Source: Halanaerobium saccharolyticum subsp. saccharolyticum DSM 6643 (GTDB taxonomy: Bacteria; Bacillota; Halanaerobiia; Halanaerobiales; Halanaerobiaceae). Taken from it: a DNA stretch of 64,000 nt. Numbering within the stretch: position 1 is the first letter of the stretch; each line of letters starts with the position of its first letter. Of the stretch, positions 1 through 9,924 are shown in pieces. Location: NCBI RefSeq assembly GCF_000350165.1, contig NZ_CAUI01000015.1:124001-188000 (forward strand), read 5' to 3'. Under the pieces are notes generated by a model. That model had not been told where the DNA came from and ran no database searches. It saw only the letters and a program-made list of their open reading frames with translations. A program made the position numbers and the translations under genes.

Positions 1-555
1 ATATTTGGCAGTGAAAGCATGACAACTATCTATGCAAACACCTAGTCTCTCAGAATGATCTACAGCTTCTAAAATAGCCTTTAAATGTGAAAATTCTTCA
101 CCGATACTTGTACCTGCACCAGCAGTGTTTTCTAAAAGAATCATAGTTTCATTTTTAACCTCAGCTAAAATTTGATTTAAAGCCTCAGCAATTCTTTGGA
201 TACCCGTTTCTAAACCAGAACCTGTGTGGCTGCCTGGATGGAAAATCAGGTATTCAGCTCCGAGCCTGTCACAGCGTTGGTATTCAGACTTAAGAGCTGA
301 AATTGATTTTTCCCATAATTCATCTTTTGGAGATGCTAAATTAATCAAATAAGCTGCATGAACTACAACTGGATCTATCTTATATTTTTTTCTAGCTGCC
401 TTGAATTTTTCTACTTCTTCTGCCATAACCTCGCGCATTTTCCAGCCGCGTGGATTTTTGACAAAAATCTGCAGTGAATTACAGCCAATGTTAGCTGCTC
501 TTTTAAAAGCTTTGTCAAGACCGCCAGCTATAGAAACATGTTTGCCTAAAATCAT
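1..555 (-). CDS. nfo: endonuclease IV (AP endonuclease family 2), partial
   Basis: Cuts DNA 5' of abasic sites in base excision repair. Reading from the ATG at 555 gives the family start MILGKHVSIAGGLDKAF, then TIM-barrel segments with the metal-ligand motifs HAAYLIN, IFHPGSHTG and LLENTAGAG, and VCIDSCHAF near the window edge. About 185 residues are visible of the usual 280 or so; the 3' end lies outside the window, so no stop is seen. A GGAG lies 11 bases upstream of the ATG. It follows pnp in the same direction after 41 bp and may be co-transcribed with it. Identity is secure from the motifs. Confidence 0.93.
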   Translation of the reverse strand, partial: MILGKHVSIAGGLDKAFKRAANIGCNSLQIFVKNPRGWKMREVMAEEVEKFKAARKKYKIDPVVVHAAYLINLASPKDELWEKSISALKSEYQRCDRLGAEYLIFHPGSHTGSGLETGIQRIAEALNQILAEVKNETMILLENTAGAGTSIGEEFSHLKAILEAVDHSERLGVCIDSCHAFTAKY

Positions 556-596
556 TAAATTCTCAACTCCAAGTACTATTCTTTATATTATAATAT

Positions 597-2687
597 TTAC
601 TCTTTTTCTTCTAGTTCTTTTTTTGCATCTTTAAGGGATAAATTAATTCTATCCTGATTATCTATTTCAATAACTTTTACAGGAATTTCATCTCCTATAG
701 AAACAACATCGCCAACTTCTTTAACATGGCGATCGGCTAATTCAGAAATGTGGACAAGCCCATCTTTATTTGGTAGAATTTCAACAAAGGCACCAAAGTT
801 CATGATTTTTTTAACTGTACCCTGATATATTTTACCAACTTCTACTTCTTCAGTTAGACGTTCTATCATTTCCTTAGCTTTTTGTCCGCCTTCCTGATCA
901 GTAGTCATAATCTTAACTAATCCATCATCTTCAATATCGATGTCGGCACCAGTTTCATCAATAATCTTATTGATCATTTTACCACCAGGACCAATAACAA
1001 ATCTAATTTTTTCTGGATTAATATTCATAGTAATAATTGCAGGTGCATTCGGAGATAATTCTGGACGAGCTTCTGGGATAACATCCAGCATTTTATCCAT
1101 AATATGCATTCTACCTTTTTTAGCTTTGGCTAAAGCTTCTTTTAAGACTTCAGAAGATAGACCTTTTAATTTCATATCCATCTGTAAAGCTGTAATACCA
1201 TCTTTAGTTCCAGCAACTTTAAAGTCCATGTCTCCATGAAAATCTTCAAAGCCCTGAATATCTGATAGAACTACAATCTCATCATCTTTTTTCATTAATC
1301 CCATTGCAATACCTGCCACAGGTGCTTTAATTGGTACTCCAGCAGCCATTAAAGCTAAACTACTACCACAGATACTTGCCTGAGATGAAGATCCATTTGA
1401 TTCTAATACTTCAGATACAATTCTGATTGTATATGGAAAATCTTCTTCAGACGGAATAACCGGCAGCAATGCTTTTTCACCTAAAGTACCATGTCCGATT
1501 TCTCTTCTTCCTGGAGAGCGCATTGGAGATGTTTCACCAACACAGAAAGATGGGAAATTGTAGTGATGCATATAACGTTTGGTCTCATTTTCACCGAGTC
1601 CAAATATGGTCTGTTCATCTCTAGCTGATCCTAGAGTTAAAACACTTAAAGCCTGAGTTTCACCTCTGGTAAAGACTCCAGATCCATGTGCTCTTGGTAC
1701 AAAGTCAACTTCTGCCCAGATAGGTCTGATTTCATCATAATCTCTACCATCAGGACGAACTCCATCATCAATAATTAAGCCCTTAACAGACTTTTTAATC
1801 ATTTTTTCAAATGCTAATTCAAGCTGTTTATTGATTGCTTCGTCTTCTTCAGGATTAATTGTAGTTTTTAGCTCTTCTTTAAGCTCATCAAGCCTATCAC
1901 TTCTTGACTTTTTTTCCTGAATTTGAATTGCTTCTTTCATCTTATCACCAAGAATTTGATCAACTTGAGTCTGAATCTCATCATCTACAGTTGGAGATTC
2001 AAAAGGCATTTTTTCCTTACCTGCCTCTTCTCTGATATCTTCCTGTAAAGAAATAATCTTTTTGATTTCAGTATGAGCAGCATCCATTGCTTCTAATATT
2101 TTTTCTTCACTTACCTCATTAGCACTTGCTTCTACCATCATAATTGCATCTTTGCTGCCTGCAACTACAAGATCAAGATCGCTATTTTCTCTTTCTTCTT
2201 CATTTGGATTAATAATTATTTCTCCATCAACTAATCCAACTTTTGCTGCACCAATTGGACCTGCAAAAGGTATGTCTGATAAGGTCAGAGCAACAGAAGC
2301 TCCATTTAAAGCTAAAACTTCTGGATCATGATCATCATCTACAGATAAAATAGTTGCAACTATCTGTACATCACGTCTATATCCATCTGGAAATAATGGT
2401 CTAATAGAGCGGTCAATTACTCTAGCTGCAAGAGTAGCTTCATCTCTAGGTCTTCCTTCTCTTCTCATAACACTACCTGGAATCTGTCCGATAGCATAAA
2501 CTCTTTCCTCATAATTAACCATTAATGGGAAATAGTTCATTCCTGGTCTTGGGTCATCCATAGTTGCTGTAACTAAAACTTGTGAATCTCCACTGCGGAC
2601 TACTACAGAACCATTGGCCTGTTTGGCCACTTTACCGGTTGAAAAATTAAATTCGTCACCGGCATAATCAATTGTCCATTCGTTCAT
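597..2687 (-). CDS. pnp: polyribonucleotide nucleotidyltransferase (PNPase)
   Basis: Phosphorolytic 3'-5' exoribonuclease of mRNA turnover; normally a trimer. The 696 residues match the usual 690-710. In order: RNase PH domain 1 (about 10-145), all-alpha linker (about 235-300), RNase PH domain 2 (about 320-455, with FCVGETSPMRSPGRREIGHG), a KH domain with the GPGGKMI loop near 560, and an S1 domain (KIYQGTVKKIMNFGAFVE) from about 617, ending in a short Lys/Glu tail. A good TAAGGAGG precedes the ATG at 2687. It follows rpsO, as in many bacteria, with a strong hairpin in the 60-bp gap that may be a processing or attenuation site. Confidence 0.97.
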   Translation of the reverse strand: MNEWTIDYAGDEFNFSTGKVAKQANGSVVVRSGDSQVLVTATMDDPRPGMNYFPLMVNYEERVYAIGQIPGSVMRREGRPRDEATLAARVIDRSIRPLFPDGYRRDVQIVATILSVDDDHDPEVLALNGASVALTLSDIPFAGPIGAAKVGLVDGEIIINPNEEERENSDLDLVVAGSKDAIMMVEASANEVSEEKILEAMDAAHTEIKKIISLQEDIREEAGKEKMPFESPTVDDEIQTQVDQILGDKMKEAIQIQEKKSRSDRLDELKEELKTTINPEEDEAINKQLELAFEKMIKKSVKGLIIDDGVRPDGRDYDEIRPIWAEVDFVPRAHGSGVFTRGETQALSVLTLGSARDEQTIFGLGENETKRYMHHYNFPSFCVGETSPMRSPGRREIGHGTLGEKALLPVIPSEEDFPYTIRIVSEVLESNGSSSQASICGSSLALMAAGVPIKAPVAGIAMGLMKKDDEIVVLSDIQGFEDFHGDMDFKVAGTKDGITALQMDMKLKGLSSEVLKEALAKAKKGRMHIMDKMLDVIPEARPELSPNAPAIITMNINPEKIRFVIGPGGKMINKIIDETGADIDIEDDGLVKIMTTDQEGGQKAKEMIERLTEEVEVGKIYQGTVKKIMNFGAFVEILPNKDGLVHISELADRHVKEVGDVVSIGDEIPVKVIEIDNQDRINLSLKDAKKELEEKE

Positions 2688-2710
2688 ATTTTTTCCTCCT
2701 TATTCAAATA

Positions 2711-2734
2711 AAGAGCGGGGAATGCCCCGCTCTT
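2711..2734 (-). terminator. GC-rich hairpin between rpsO and pnp
   Basis: A perfect 10-bp inverted repeat (AAGAGCGGGG / CCCCGCTCTT) with a 4-base loop sits between the rpsO stop and the pnp ribosome binding site. On the reverse strand it is followed by only a broken U-run (UAUUUG), so it could be a leaky terminator, an mRNA 3' stabiliser for rpsO, or an RNase III-type processing stem as known in the E. coli rpsO-pnp gap. Confidence 0.7.
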
Positions 2735-2747
2735 TTAGTATGCATTA

Positions 2748-3014
2748 TTAACCGCGAATTCCTAATTTAGAAATTAGCTCACGATAACGCAGAACATCAT
2801 TATTTTTTAAGTATCTTAACAATTTTCTTCTTTTACCAACCATCTTTAAAAGACCTCTTCTTGAATGATGATCATTTTTGTGGTCTTTCAAATGCTCAGT
2901 TAATTCAGAAATTCTTGCTGTTAAAAGAGCAATTTGCACTTCAGATGAACCAGTATCGCCTTCTTCTAGTTGATATTCCTTAATAACTTCTTGCTTTTTT
3001 TCTTTACTTATCAT
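2748..3014 (-). CDS. rpsO: 30S ribosomal protein S15
   Basis: Primary 16S rRNA-binding protein of the small subunit platform; also forms intersubunit bridge B4. The 88-residue length is standard, and the family signature is clear ([17 protein letters not shown], then [17 protein letters not shown] and [12 protein letters not shown]). AGGAGGTG lies just before the ATG. It has a roughly 100-bp leader after ribF, long for this compact operon, which may be an S15 autoregulatory site (inference). Confidence 0.98.
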   Translation of the reverse strand: MISKEKKQEVIKEYQLEEGDTGSSEVQIALLTARISELTEHLKDHKNDHHSRRGLLKMVGKRRKLLRYLKNNDVLRYRELISKLGIRG

Positions 3015-3113
3015 AAAAAATTCACCTCCTGAGAAACTAATTCGCCATAAGCCAAGATAACGTCGGAGAGTCGTAATCCTAGCAAATGGTAATTTAAAAC
3101 TTTCTTCATAATT

Positions 3114-4037
3114 TTAACATAAAAGATTGCGTGTGTAAAGAATATCTTGCTTCATCTGCGTAATTAATTCTTCTTTACTAGCAAAATTTTCTTCATCTCT
3201 AATAAATTCTATAATATCTACACAGACTCTCTTACCATATATGTCTCCATCAAAGTCTAAAATATAAGCTTCAAAAGAAATATCTTCATTCCTAAAAGTA
3301 GGATTGTAGCCTAAATTTGCTGAAGCAACATATTCTTGATTATCAAACTTTATTTTAGCTGCATAAACTCCTTCAGGTGGCAGGGCATAATTTGTCTCCA
3401 GCTTTAAATTAGCAGTTGGAAACCCAAGTTTTCTCCCAATTTTTTTACCATGAATAACTTCACCACAAATTTGATAGGGTCTACCCAGTAATTTTTTTGC
3501 CTTTTTAATTTTTCCTTTTTTCAAAAGACTTCTTATTCTAGTACTGGAGATTCTATCATCACTTGCATGAAGTTGAGATATTATCCTGGCCTTAAAACCA
3601 TGAAGTTCACCCATTTTATTTAAAATTTCAACATTACCTTCATTTTTATAGGCAAAGCGAAAATCATCACCAACTACAACAGTGCTAACATTTATTTTAT
3701 CTATCAATATCTCATTTATAAATTCTTCCGCCCTCAAAGATGCAAACTCCTGATTAAATTCCTGTTCAAAATAATAATCTATTCCCATTTCCGCCAGAAT
3801 TGAAATTTTTTGTTTGCGAGAAACAATTGAAGGTGGTGGATTTTTGCCGGGAATAATTTCTAAAGGATGAGGATGAAAAGATAAAACAGCAGCTGGAAAA
3901 TTATTTTCTCTAGCCTCTTTTATAGCCTCATTGATGATTAATTGATGACCTTTATGTAAGCCATCAAATGCACCTATTGCAAGACAGGTATTACTGCTCT
4001 GATATTTATTATATTCTTTACTTTTTATAACCTGCAT
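3114..4037 (-). CDS. ribF: bifunctional riboflavin kinase / FAD synthetase
   Basis: Converts riboflavin to FMN and then FAD. The N-terminal adenylyltransferase domain (about 1-180) carries AIGAFDGLHKGHQ and SSTRIRSLL; the C-terminal flavokinase domain (about 185-307) carries GKKIGRKLGFPTANL and PPEGVYAA. I place the start at the ATG at 4037 (MQVIKSKEY), which has GGAGGA 6-11 bases upstream and gives the usual length of about 307 residues. A longer in-frame start at 4115 would overlap truB by 62 bp and adds a non-conserved leader. It sits 16 bp after truB, its normal neighbour in Firmicutes. Confidence 0.95.
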   Translation of the reverse strand: MQVIKSKEYNKYQSSNTCLAIGAFDGLHKGHQLIINEAIKEARENNFPAAVLSFHPHPLEIIPGKNPPPSIVSRKQKISILAEMGIDYYFEQEFNQEFASLRAEEFINEILIDKINVSTVVVGDDFRFAYKNEGNVEILNKMGELHGFKARIISQLHASDDRISSTRIRSLLKKGKIKKAKKLLGRPYQICGEVIHGKKIGRKLGFPTANLKLETNYALPPEGVYAAKIKFDNQEYVASANLGYNPTFRNEDISFEAYILDFDGDIYGKRVCVDIIEFIRDEENFASKEELITQMKQDILYTRNLLC

Positions 4038-4053
4038 ATAATTTCCTCCAGCA

Positions 4054-4947
4054 TTAAATAAAAACTTTAAGTGGTTGATAAATTGAATAATCATCTTTAA
4101 TTTGATATTGACCAATAGCTAAAAAAGTCCCTGATTCAGAAAAAATTAAAAAATGATCATTAACATCTAGTTCAAACTCAGCTTCTCTGAAATTATCTTG
4201 AATTAAATAATTGCCATTTGCGGCCCGATTATATTCTTCATCTTTAATTGTATAATGTGGAATATCTAAAATTTCATAACTTTTGAGCAAAATATTTTTA
4301 CCTTGAGCTTTAACATCTTCAAAGCTTACTGAATCTTCTATTTTAAAAGGGCCTGATCTAGTCCGCAGCAAAAATGTCATTACTGCATTTGTATTTAGCT
4401 TTTCTCCAATATCTCTAACTAAAGACCGAATATAAGTTCCTCTTGAAACTTCTACTTTAAAGCGAATCAAAGGTAAATTTATGGCTAAAATTTCTAGATT
4501 AAATATCTCAATATCTCTGCTCTGACGTTCAACCTCAATCCCTCTCCGGGCTAACTGATAAAGACGCGCCCCTTGATAATGAAGAGCAGAATACATAGGT
4601 GGTATTTGCTGCTGTTTACCTTTAAATTTAAGTATTTCTGCTTCAACTACGGCTTCAGTTAAATTATTCCACTTAAGATCTTCTCTGATAACTTCTCCTT
4701 CTAAATCCAAAGTATCAGTTCTGGCCCCAAGTTTTAACTCACAAATATATTCTTTACGGCTGTCATCTAAAAAGGGAATAATTTTTGTTGCTTTACCAAA
4801 GCATACTCCTAAAACTCCAGCTGCAGCTGGATCTAAAGTCCCTGTATGACCGGCCTTTTTTTCATCTAAAAGACCTCGCAATTTTTTAATCAAGGCAAAA
4901 GACGAAATGCCGGGTGGTTTTAAAATATTTGCTGTTCCATTAAACAT
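4054..4947 (-). CDS. truB: tRNA pseudouridine(55) synthase
   Basis: Makes pseudouridine 55 in the T-loop of tRNAs. The catalytic Asp lies in GHTGTLDPAAAGVL near residue 40, and the substrate-binding Tyr region QIPPMYSALHYQGARLY and VSRGTYIRSLVRDIG follow in the right order. The C-terminal PUA-like part (about 230-297) is present. The start at 4947 (MFNGTANILKPPG) fits the family and has GGAGG 12 bases upstream; an in-frame start at 4968 adds seven residues not typical of the family. It overlaps the 3' end of nrnA by 8 bp, suggesting translational coupling. Confidence 0.95.
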   Translation of the reverse strand: MFNGTANILKPPGISSFALIKKLRGLLDEKKAGHTGTLDPAAAGVLGVCFGKATKIIPFLDDSRKEYICELKLGARTDTLDLEGEVIREDLKWNNLTEAVVEAEILKFKGKQQQIPPMYSALHYQGARLYQLARRGIEVERQSRDIEIFNLEILAINLPLIRFKVEVSRGTYIRSLVRDIGEKLNTNAVMTFLLRTRSGPFKIEDSVSFEDVKAQGKNILLKSYEILDIPHYTIKDEEYNRAANGNYLIQDNFREAEFELDVNDHFLIFSESGTFLAIGQYQIKDDYSIYQPLKVFI

Positions 4948-5917
4948 ACTTCTTCGCTGCCTCCACAACCGAATTAATTGTCTGCTGCAGAGTTTTTTCT
5001 ACAGTAGCACCAGCTGCTCTTGGGTGACCACCGCCATTGAATTCTGCTGCAAGTTTATTAACTTCTGCATAAAAATTAGAACGTAAACTAACTTTAATTT
5101 CTTTTTTTTCTTCCTCAGTAAAAAGAATCCCAATTTCTACATCTTCAATATCTCTAGCCATACTGACTAAACCTTCTGTATAATCGGTTTCTGCTTGATG
5201 CATCATCTCACGACTAACATAAAGCCAGGCGATTTTGCCGTCTTCACTTCTGGCAAGAGTAGCAAGAGCCAGACCCTTTAAAATTAAAGCCTTATAACTT
5301 ATACTGCCGAATATTTTTTTATTAATCTTATAAATATCTACACCAGCATCCATTAATTCAGCTAAAATCCTGAGGACTCTAGAAGTAGTATTTTCATAGC
5401 GTAAAGCACCCGTATCTGTTATAATACCAGTTGCAAGAGGTTCAGCGATTTCAAAAGGCAGCTTTGAATTAATCATTTCTGCAGCAAAATTATAAATTAT
5501 CTCTGCAACAGCTGCTCGATCAGCCTGAACTAAATTTACTTTTCCAAAACGACTATTATCTTCATGATGATCTATGTTGATAATAAATTGAGCATCTTTT
5601 ATTAATTCTTGATCTAAATCTACCCGCTCTAAATTACCTGAATCAAGAGTGATTAGAATATAGTCTTCAGCTGAAATTTCTTCTTTCAATTCTTTAGAAT
5701 CTGTATGAAATTCTTCTTCATTAACTTCTAAAAACGAAAAAGGAGCCAGAGTATCTCGATTAAGATAGGCTCTGGCTTTTTTATTTTTAATTCTTAACAA
5801 TCGAGTTAAAGCAGTCACTGATCCAATACTGTCACCATCTGCACCTACATGGCCAACAATTAAAAAATTATCATTCTCATTTATTATTTTAATAATCTCT
5901 TTAATTTTTTTCTGCAT
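4940..5917 (-). CDS. nrnA: bifunctional oligoribonuclease / pAp phosphatase (DHH family)
   Basis: Degrades nano-RNAs of 2-5 nt and dephosphorylates pAp. The DHH-family motifs are visible: GHVGADGDSIGS near residue 22, LITLDSG, INIDHHEDN near 118, then the DHHA1 domain ending GGGHPRAAGATVE. At 325 residues it has normal length. A TAAAGGAGT lies 9 bases upstream of the ATG. In B. subtilis this gene is elsewhere, but in many clostridia it lies between rbfA and truB, as here; it overlaps rbfA by 17 bp. Confidence 0.94.
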   Translation of the reverse strand: MQKKIKEIIKIINENDNFLIVGHVGADGDSIGSVTALTRLLRIKNKKARAYLNRDTLAPFSFLEVNEEEFHTDSKELKEEISAEDYILITLDSGNLERVDLDQELIKDAQFIINIDHHEDNSRFGKVNLVQADRAAVAEIIYNFAAEMINSKLPFEIAEPLATGIITDTGALRYENTTSRVLRILAELMDAGVDIYKINKKIFGSISYKALILKGLALATLARSEDGKIAWLYVSREMMHQAETDYTEGLVSMARDIEDVEIGILFTEEEKKEIKVSLRSNFYAEVNKLAAEFNGGGHPRAAGATVEKTLQQTINSVVEAAKKYV

Positions 5918-6284
5918 CAGAGTCAGACTCCTTTATCTCTCCTGATTCTTTAAGATCTTTAATTATTTCTGAGATATGAACTCCATTTTCTATAGAATCA
6001 TCATATCTAAAAATAATTTCTGGTGTATGATGAATTTTTACTCGTTCACCAACAAGTTTACGAACAAAACCCTGTGCCTGCTGTAAACCGTTTAAAGTTT
6101 CTTCCTTTTCTTTATCAGTACCATACACACTAATAAAGACTTTAGCATGTCTTAAATCTCCACTGACTTCTACATCAGTAATTGAAACAAAACCGATTCG
6201 TGGGTCTTTCATTTCTCGTAAAACAATCTGACTTATTTCTTCTTTTAGTAATTCTCCAACTCTTACTGCACGTTTATTTGCCAT
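5901..6284 (-). CDS. rbfA: ribosome-binding factor A
   Basis: Assembly and cold-adaptation factor that binds the immature 30S subunit near 16S helix 1. It has the single KH-like fold: RVGELLKEEISQIVLREMKDPR, then GFVSITDVEVSGDLRHAKVF and the closing TPEIIFRYDDSIENG. The protein is 127 residues with an acidic tail. The start has GAGGTGAGG upstream. It lies directly downstream of infB (12-bp gap), the conserved arrangement. Confidence 0.96.
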   Translation of the reverse strand: MANKRAVRVGELLKEEISQIVLREMKDPRIGFVSITDVEVSGDLRHAKVFISVYGTDKEKEETLNGLQQAQGFVRKLVGERVKIHHTPEIIFRYDDSIENGVHISEIIKDLKESGEIKESDSDAEKN

Positions 6285-6296
6285 TTTACCTCACCT

Positions 6297-8327
6297 CTAT
6301 AAGGACCTTTTAATCTCCTTATAAGTATAGAATTCGATAATATCTCCAACCTTGATATCATTATAATTTTCAATTCCAATTCCACATTCATAACCAGATT
6401 TTACTTCTCTCACATCATTTTCAAATCTCTTAAGAGAGGAAATTGTTCCTTCATGGATAACTACTCCATCTCTTATTAGACGAGCATCATAATTACGATT
6501 TACATGACCATCAGTAATATAAGCACCTGCAATAATACCAACATCTGGCACCTTAAATGTATCTCTTACTTCTGCTCTACCAGTAACTTGTTCTCTTAAC
6601 TCTGGATCAAGCAAACCTGCCATCGCATTTTTAATATCTTCTATCGCTTTATAAATTACTCTATAAGTTCTAATATCTACCTTTTCTTTTTCTGCAGCTT
6701 TGATAGTTTTATTATCAGGACGTACGTTGAAACCAATAATAATTGCATTCGAAGCACTAGCCAGGTTAACATCAGTCTCATTTACTCCACCAACACCAGT
6801 GTGAATAACATTTACTGTTACTTCATCTGTTCCTAATCTAATTAGTGAAGCTTTTAAAGCCTCAATAGAACCTTGTACATCAGCTTTGATAATGATGTTT
6901 AATTCCTTAACTTCACCTTCTTGAATCTGATTATAAAGATCATCTAAAGAAACCTTAGCATCTGATTTTAATTCAGATTGTCTTCTCTCATCCTGTCTAT
7001 CTGAAGCAACATCTCTTGCCTGTCTTTCATCTTCAAGCGACTGCACAAAGTCTCCTGCAGCAGGAACTTCGTTAAAACCAAGCACCTCAACAGCTGAAGA
7101 TGGTCCAGCTTTATCAAGCGATTCACCAAATTCATTAAACATAGCTCTTACTCTACCTGAAGTAAGGCCGGCTAAAATCGGATCTCCAATTTTAAGAGTT
7201 CCATTTTTAACTAGAATAGTTGCAACAGGACCTCTACCTTTATCAAGTTCAGCCTCAATTACAACCCCATCTGCTAAACGATTAGGATTAGCCTTTAACT
7301 CTTCCATTTCTGAAACTAAAATAATCATTTCTAAAAGCTCATCAATATTTTGTTCCTGTAGTGCAGAAACATTAACACAAATTGTGTTTCCACCCCAATC
7401 TTCAGGTACTAAACCATATTCGGTTAATTCCTGTTTAACTCTTTCGGGTTGAGCATTTGCTTTATCAATTTTATTAATAGCAACAATAATTGGAATACCT
7501 GCAGCTTTAGCATGGTTAATTGCCTCTTCTGTCTGTGGCATAATTCCATCATCTGCTGCTACAACTAATATTGCAATATCAGTTAACTGAGCACCACGTG
7601 CTCTCATTGCTGTAAAAGCCTCATGTCCGGGTGTATCAATAAAAGTAATTAATTTTTCATTAACTTTTGCCTGATAAGCACCAATATGCTGTGTAATTCC
7701 ACCAGCTTCACTGCCGGCAACTCTACTTTTTCTAATAACATCTAAAAGAGTAGTTTTCCCGTGGTCAACATGACCCATTACTGTAACAATCGGAGGACGA
7801 ACTTCTAAATCCTCTTCTTTATCTTCAATTTCAGGTCCAACTCTCATTAATGTTTCTTCTTCCTCTTCAGTTTTAAACTTAATTTGAACGCCAATTTCTT
7901 CTGCTAATAATTCCAGGGTATCCTCATCTAAACTCTGGTTAACATTAGCCATAACTCCCATATTCATTAATTCTACAATTAAGTTGTTAGGAGCCTCACC
8001 AATTTCTTCAGCAAATTCTTTAACAGTAATTGGCAGTTCAATTTCTACTGCATCTGCTTCTGTTTCCAAATCATCTGCTGCAGCTGCTTCATTTTCGGCC
8101 TGTTCGTTACTTTCAGCTTCAGCTTTAATAGCTTCTTTTTGCGCTGCTTCACTTTCTGCTGCAGTATCATCTCCTGCATACATACCTTTTACAAGTTCTG
8201 CTGTTTCATCAGTTATTGTACTCATATGACTTGATACCTCAATATCAAGTTCATTTAATATATCAATTACTTCCTTACTATCCATATCTAGCTCATGAGC
8301 TAGATTATACACTCTAATTTTTGCCAT
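6297..8327 (-). CDS. infB: translation initiation factor IF-2
   Basis: GTPase that brings fMet-tRNA to the ribosome and promotes subunit joining. At 676 residues it is a short form. An IF2N domain (about 1-50) is followed by a Glu/Ala-rich linker (50-97), a second IF2N-like domain (98-150), the G domain with G1 GHVDHGKT at 185-192, DTPGHE and NKIDK, then domains II, III and IV ([17 protein letters not shown]). The acidic linker is consistent with a salt-adapted proteome. A GGAGGTGCAAGT precedes the ATG. ylxR lies 30 bp upstream, with no ylxQ between them. Confidence 0.97.
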   Translation of the reverse strand: MAKIRVYNLAHELDMDSKEVIDILNELDIEVSSHMSTITDETAELVKGMYAGDDTAAESEAAQKEAIKAEAESNEQAENEAAAADDLETEADAVEIELPITVKEFAEEIGEAPNNLIVELMNMGVMANVNQSLDEDTLELLAEEIGVQIKFKTEEEEETLMRVGPEIEDKEEDLEVRPPIVTVMGHVDHGKTTLLDVIRKSRVAGSEAGGITQHIGAYQAKVNEKLITFIDTPGHEAFTAMRARGAQLTDIAILVVAADDGIMPQTEEAINHAKAAGIPIIVAINKIDKANAQPERVKQELTEYGLVPEDWGGNTICVNVSALQEQNIDELLEMIILVSEMEELKANPNRLADGVVIEAELDKGRGPVATILVKNGTLKIGDPILAGLTSGRVRAMFNEFGESLDKAGPSSAVEVLGFNEVPAAGDFVQSLEDERQARDVASDRQDERRQSELKSDAKVSLDDLYNQIQEGEVKELNIIIKADVQGSIEALKASLIRLGTDEVTVNVIHTGVGGVNETDVNLASASNAIIIGFNVRPDNKTIKAAEKEKVDIRTYRVIYKAIEDIKNAMAGLLDPELREQVTGRAEVRDTFKVPDVGIIAGAYITDGHVNRNYDARLIRDGVVIHEGTISSLKRFENDVREVKSGYECGIGIENYNDIKVGDIIEFYTYKEIKRSL

Positions 8328-8357
8328 ACTTGCACCTCCAAAATATTCTGCTGTTAG

Positions 8358-8618
8358 TTAATCATGTTTAATCTCCTCCGAAATTTTTTCATAAATCTCG
8401 TCAGAAATATCAATTTTTAATGCTTTTTTAAGTGAATTTTTTTCTACTGCTTTATCTAAACAATCCGTATTAGGACAGAGATAAGCACCTCTACCAGGTG
8501 TTCTTTCTCCTGGATCAATTAAAATTTCTCCTTTATTATTCACAACTCTTAAAAGTTCAATCTTATCCCTTCTGGCACCACAACCTACACATTTACGAAT
8601 AGGACTTCTGCTCTGCAA
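8358..8618 (-). CDS. ylxR: YlxR/RnpM family RNA-binding protein
   Basis: Small basic protein of the nusA-infB operon; B. subtilis YlxR (RnpM) binds the RNase P RNA and modulates its activity. The family motif is clear (RKCVGCGARRDK, then LLRVV and GRGAYLCPNTDCLDKA), with four cysteines. I prefer the TTG at 8618, 7 bases after AAGGAGG; another TTG at 8624 sits almost on the Shine-Dalgarno. The protein has 86 residues. Its usual partner ylxQ (L7Ae-like) is absent between it and infB. Confidence 0.9.
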   Translation of the reverse strand: MQSRSPIRKCVGCGARRDKIELLRVVNNKGEILIDPGERTPGRGAYLCPNTDCLDKAVEKNSLKKALKIDISDEIYEKISEEIKHD

Positions 8619-8667
8619 TCTCAATCCTCCTTAAGATATTTTGTTCTAAAATTATTTCAACCATTTT

Positions 8668-9906
8668 TTAGTTTTCTTTAGTGTTTTTTTCTAATTCTTC
8701 TACTTCCTCAGACATTTCCTCAATTAAATCTTCAGTTGCCTCTTCAACATCATCATCTGGATTTACAGTTTCTGAAATTTCTTCAGCAGCTTCAGCTTCT
8801 TCTTCAAACTTTTCTAAGTTTGCCTTAAGTTCAGAAGCATTAGCTTCAATTTCTTCAAGATTATCAGGCTCAGCTTCAATTTCAGATTCTTTTTTAATAT
8901 CCACTTTCCAGCCTGTTAATTTTGCTGCAAGTCTTGCATTTTGTCCTTCTTTACCAATTGCTAATGACAATTGAAAATCAGGAACTACAACTTCAGCAAT
9001 TTTATCTGATTTATTGATATCTACACTAACAACTTCAGCTGGGTTTAAAGCATTTCCAACAAATACTTCTGGATCATCATCCCACTTTACAATATCAATT
9101 TTCTCATTGTTTAATTGGTTAACAACAGCCTGCACCCTCATTCCTTTAGGTCCAACACAGGCACCCACAGGATCAACCTGAGTGTCAGAACTACTAACTG
9201 CCATTTTAGATCTCTGACCAGCTTCTCTGGCAACTGCTTTGATTTCAACTAAACCCTGAAAAATTTCTGGAACCTCAATTTCAAAAAGTCTTTTTAATAA
9301 TCCAGGATGAGTTCTGGAAACTAAAATTCGAGGTCCTTTATTAGTTGTACTAACTTCAACAACATAAAGTTTAATTCTTTCTCCAATTTCATATCTTTCT
9401 CCAGCAATTTGTTCAGAAGGTGGTAATAATGCTTCTGTTTTCCCCATATCAATCAAAATATTATCATTATGGAAACGCTGAATTGTTCCAGTAATTAGTT
9501 CATCCTCTTTTTCTTTATATTGATCAAAAATTACATCTCTTTCTGCCTCTCTAATCCTCTGCATTACAACCTGTTTAGCTGTCTGAGCTGCAATACGTCC
9601 GAAATTAGCAGGTGTTACCTCAATTTCTACTATATCACCTAAAGTATATTTGCTATCTATTCCTTCAGCTTCAGTTAAAGAAATCTCACTATTTTCATTT
9701 TCAACATCTTCTACAACTTCTTTGCGAGAAAATACTTTAACTTCTCCAGCTTCTGCAGAAATCTCAATTCTAACATTATCCTTAGAACCAAAATCTTTTT
9801 TATATGCAGAAACTAATGCTGTTTCAATGGCCTCTAATAATACATCCTTAGATATACCTTTATCTTTTTCTATATCATCCAGGGCCTGAATGAATTCTAG
9901 ATTCAT
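8668..9906 (-). CDS. nusA: transcription termination/antitermination protein NusA
   Basis: Binds RNA polymerase and nascent RNA, modulating pausing and intrinsic termination. In order: NusA N-terminal domain (1-125), S1 domain (about 130-200, ITGTIQRFHNDNILIDMG), KH1 (about 230-275, with VDPVGACVGPKGMRVQ) and KH2 (about 295-345, with AIGKEGQNARLAAKLTG). A strongly acidic Glu/Asp tail (about 350-412) has no recognisable AR repeats, as is usual in Firmicutes. Start ATG at 9906 with a GGGGGG-type ribosome site. It lies 18 bp after rimP. Confidence 0.97.
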   Translation of the reverse strand: MNLEFIQALDDIEKDKGISKDVLLEAIETALVSAYKKDFGSKDNVRIEISAEAGEVKVFSRKEVVEDVENENSEISLTEAEGIDSKYTLGDIVEIEVTPANFGRIAAQTAKQVVMQRIREAERDVIFDQYKEKEDELITGTIQRFHNDNILIDMGKTEALLPPSEQIAGERYEIGERIKLYVVEVSTTNKGPRILVSRTHPGLLKRLFEIEVPEIFQGLVEIKAVAREAGQRSKMAVSSSDTQVDPVGACVGPKGMRVQAVVNQLNNEKIDIVKWDDDPEVFVGNALNPAEVVSVDINKSDKIAEVVVPDFQLSLAIGKEGQNARLAAKLTGWKVDIKKESEIEAEPDNLEEIEANASELKANLEKFEEEAEAAEEISETVNPDDDVEEATEDLIEEMSEEVEELEKNTKEN

Positions 9907-9924
9907 GCTTTCCCCCCCTTAATA

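Noticed and set aside
8681-8974. Ser-rich ORF antisense to the nusA tail
   Set aside because: The acidic Glu-rich tail of NusA always yields a Ser-rich antisense frame; no ribosome site.
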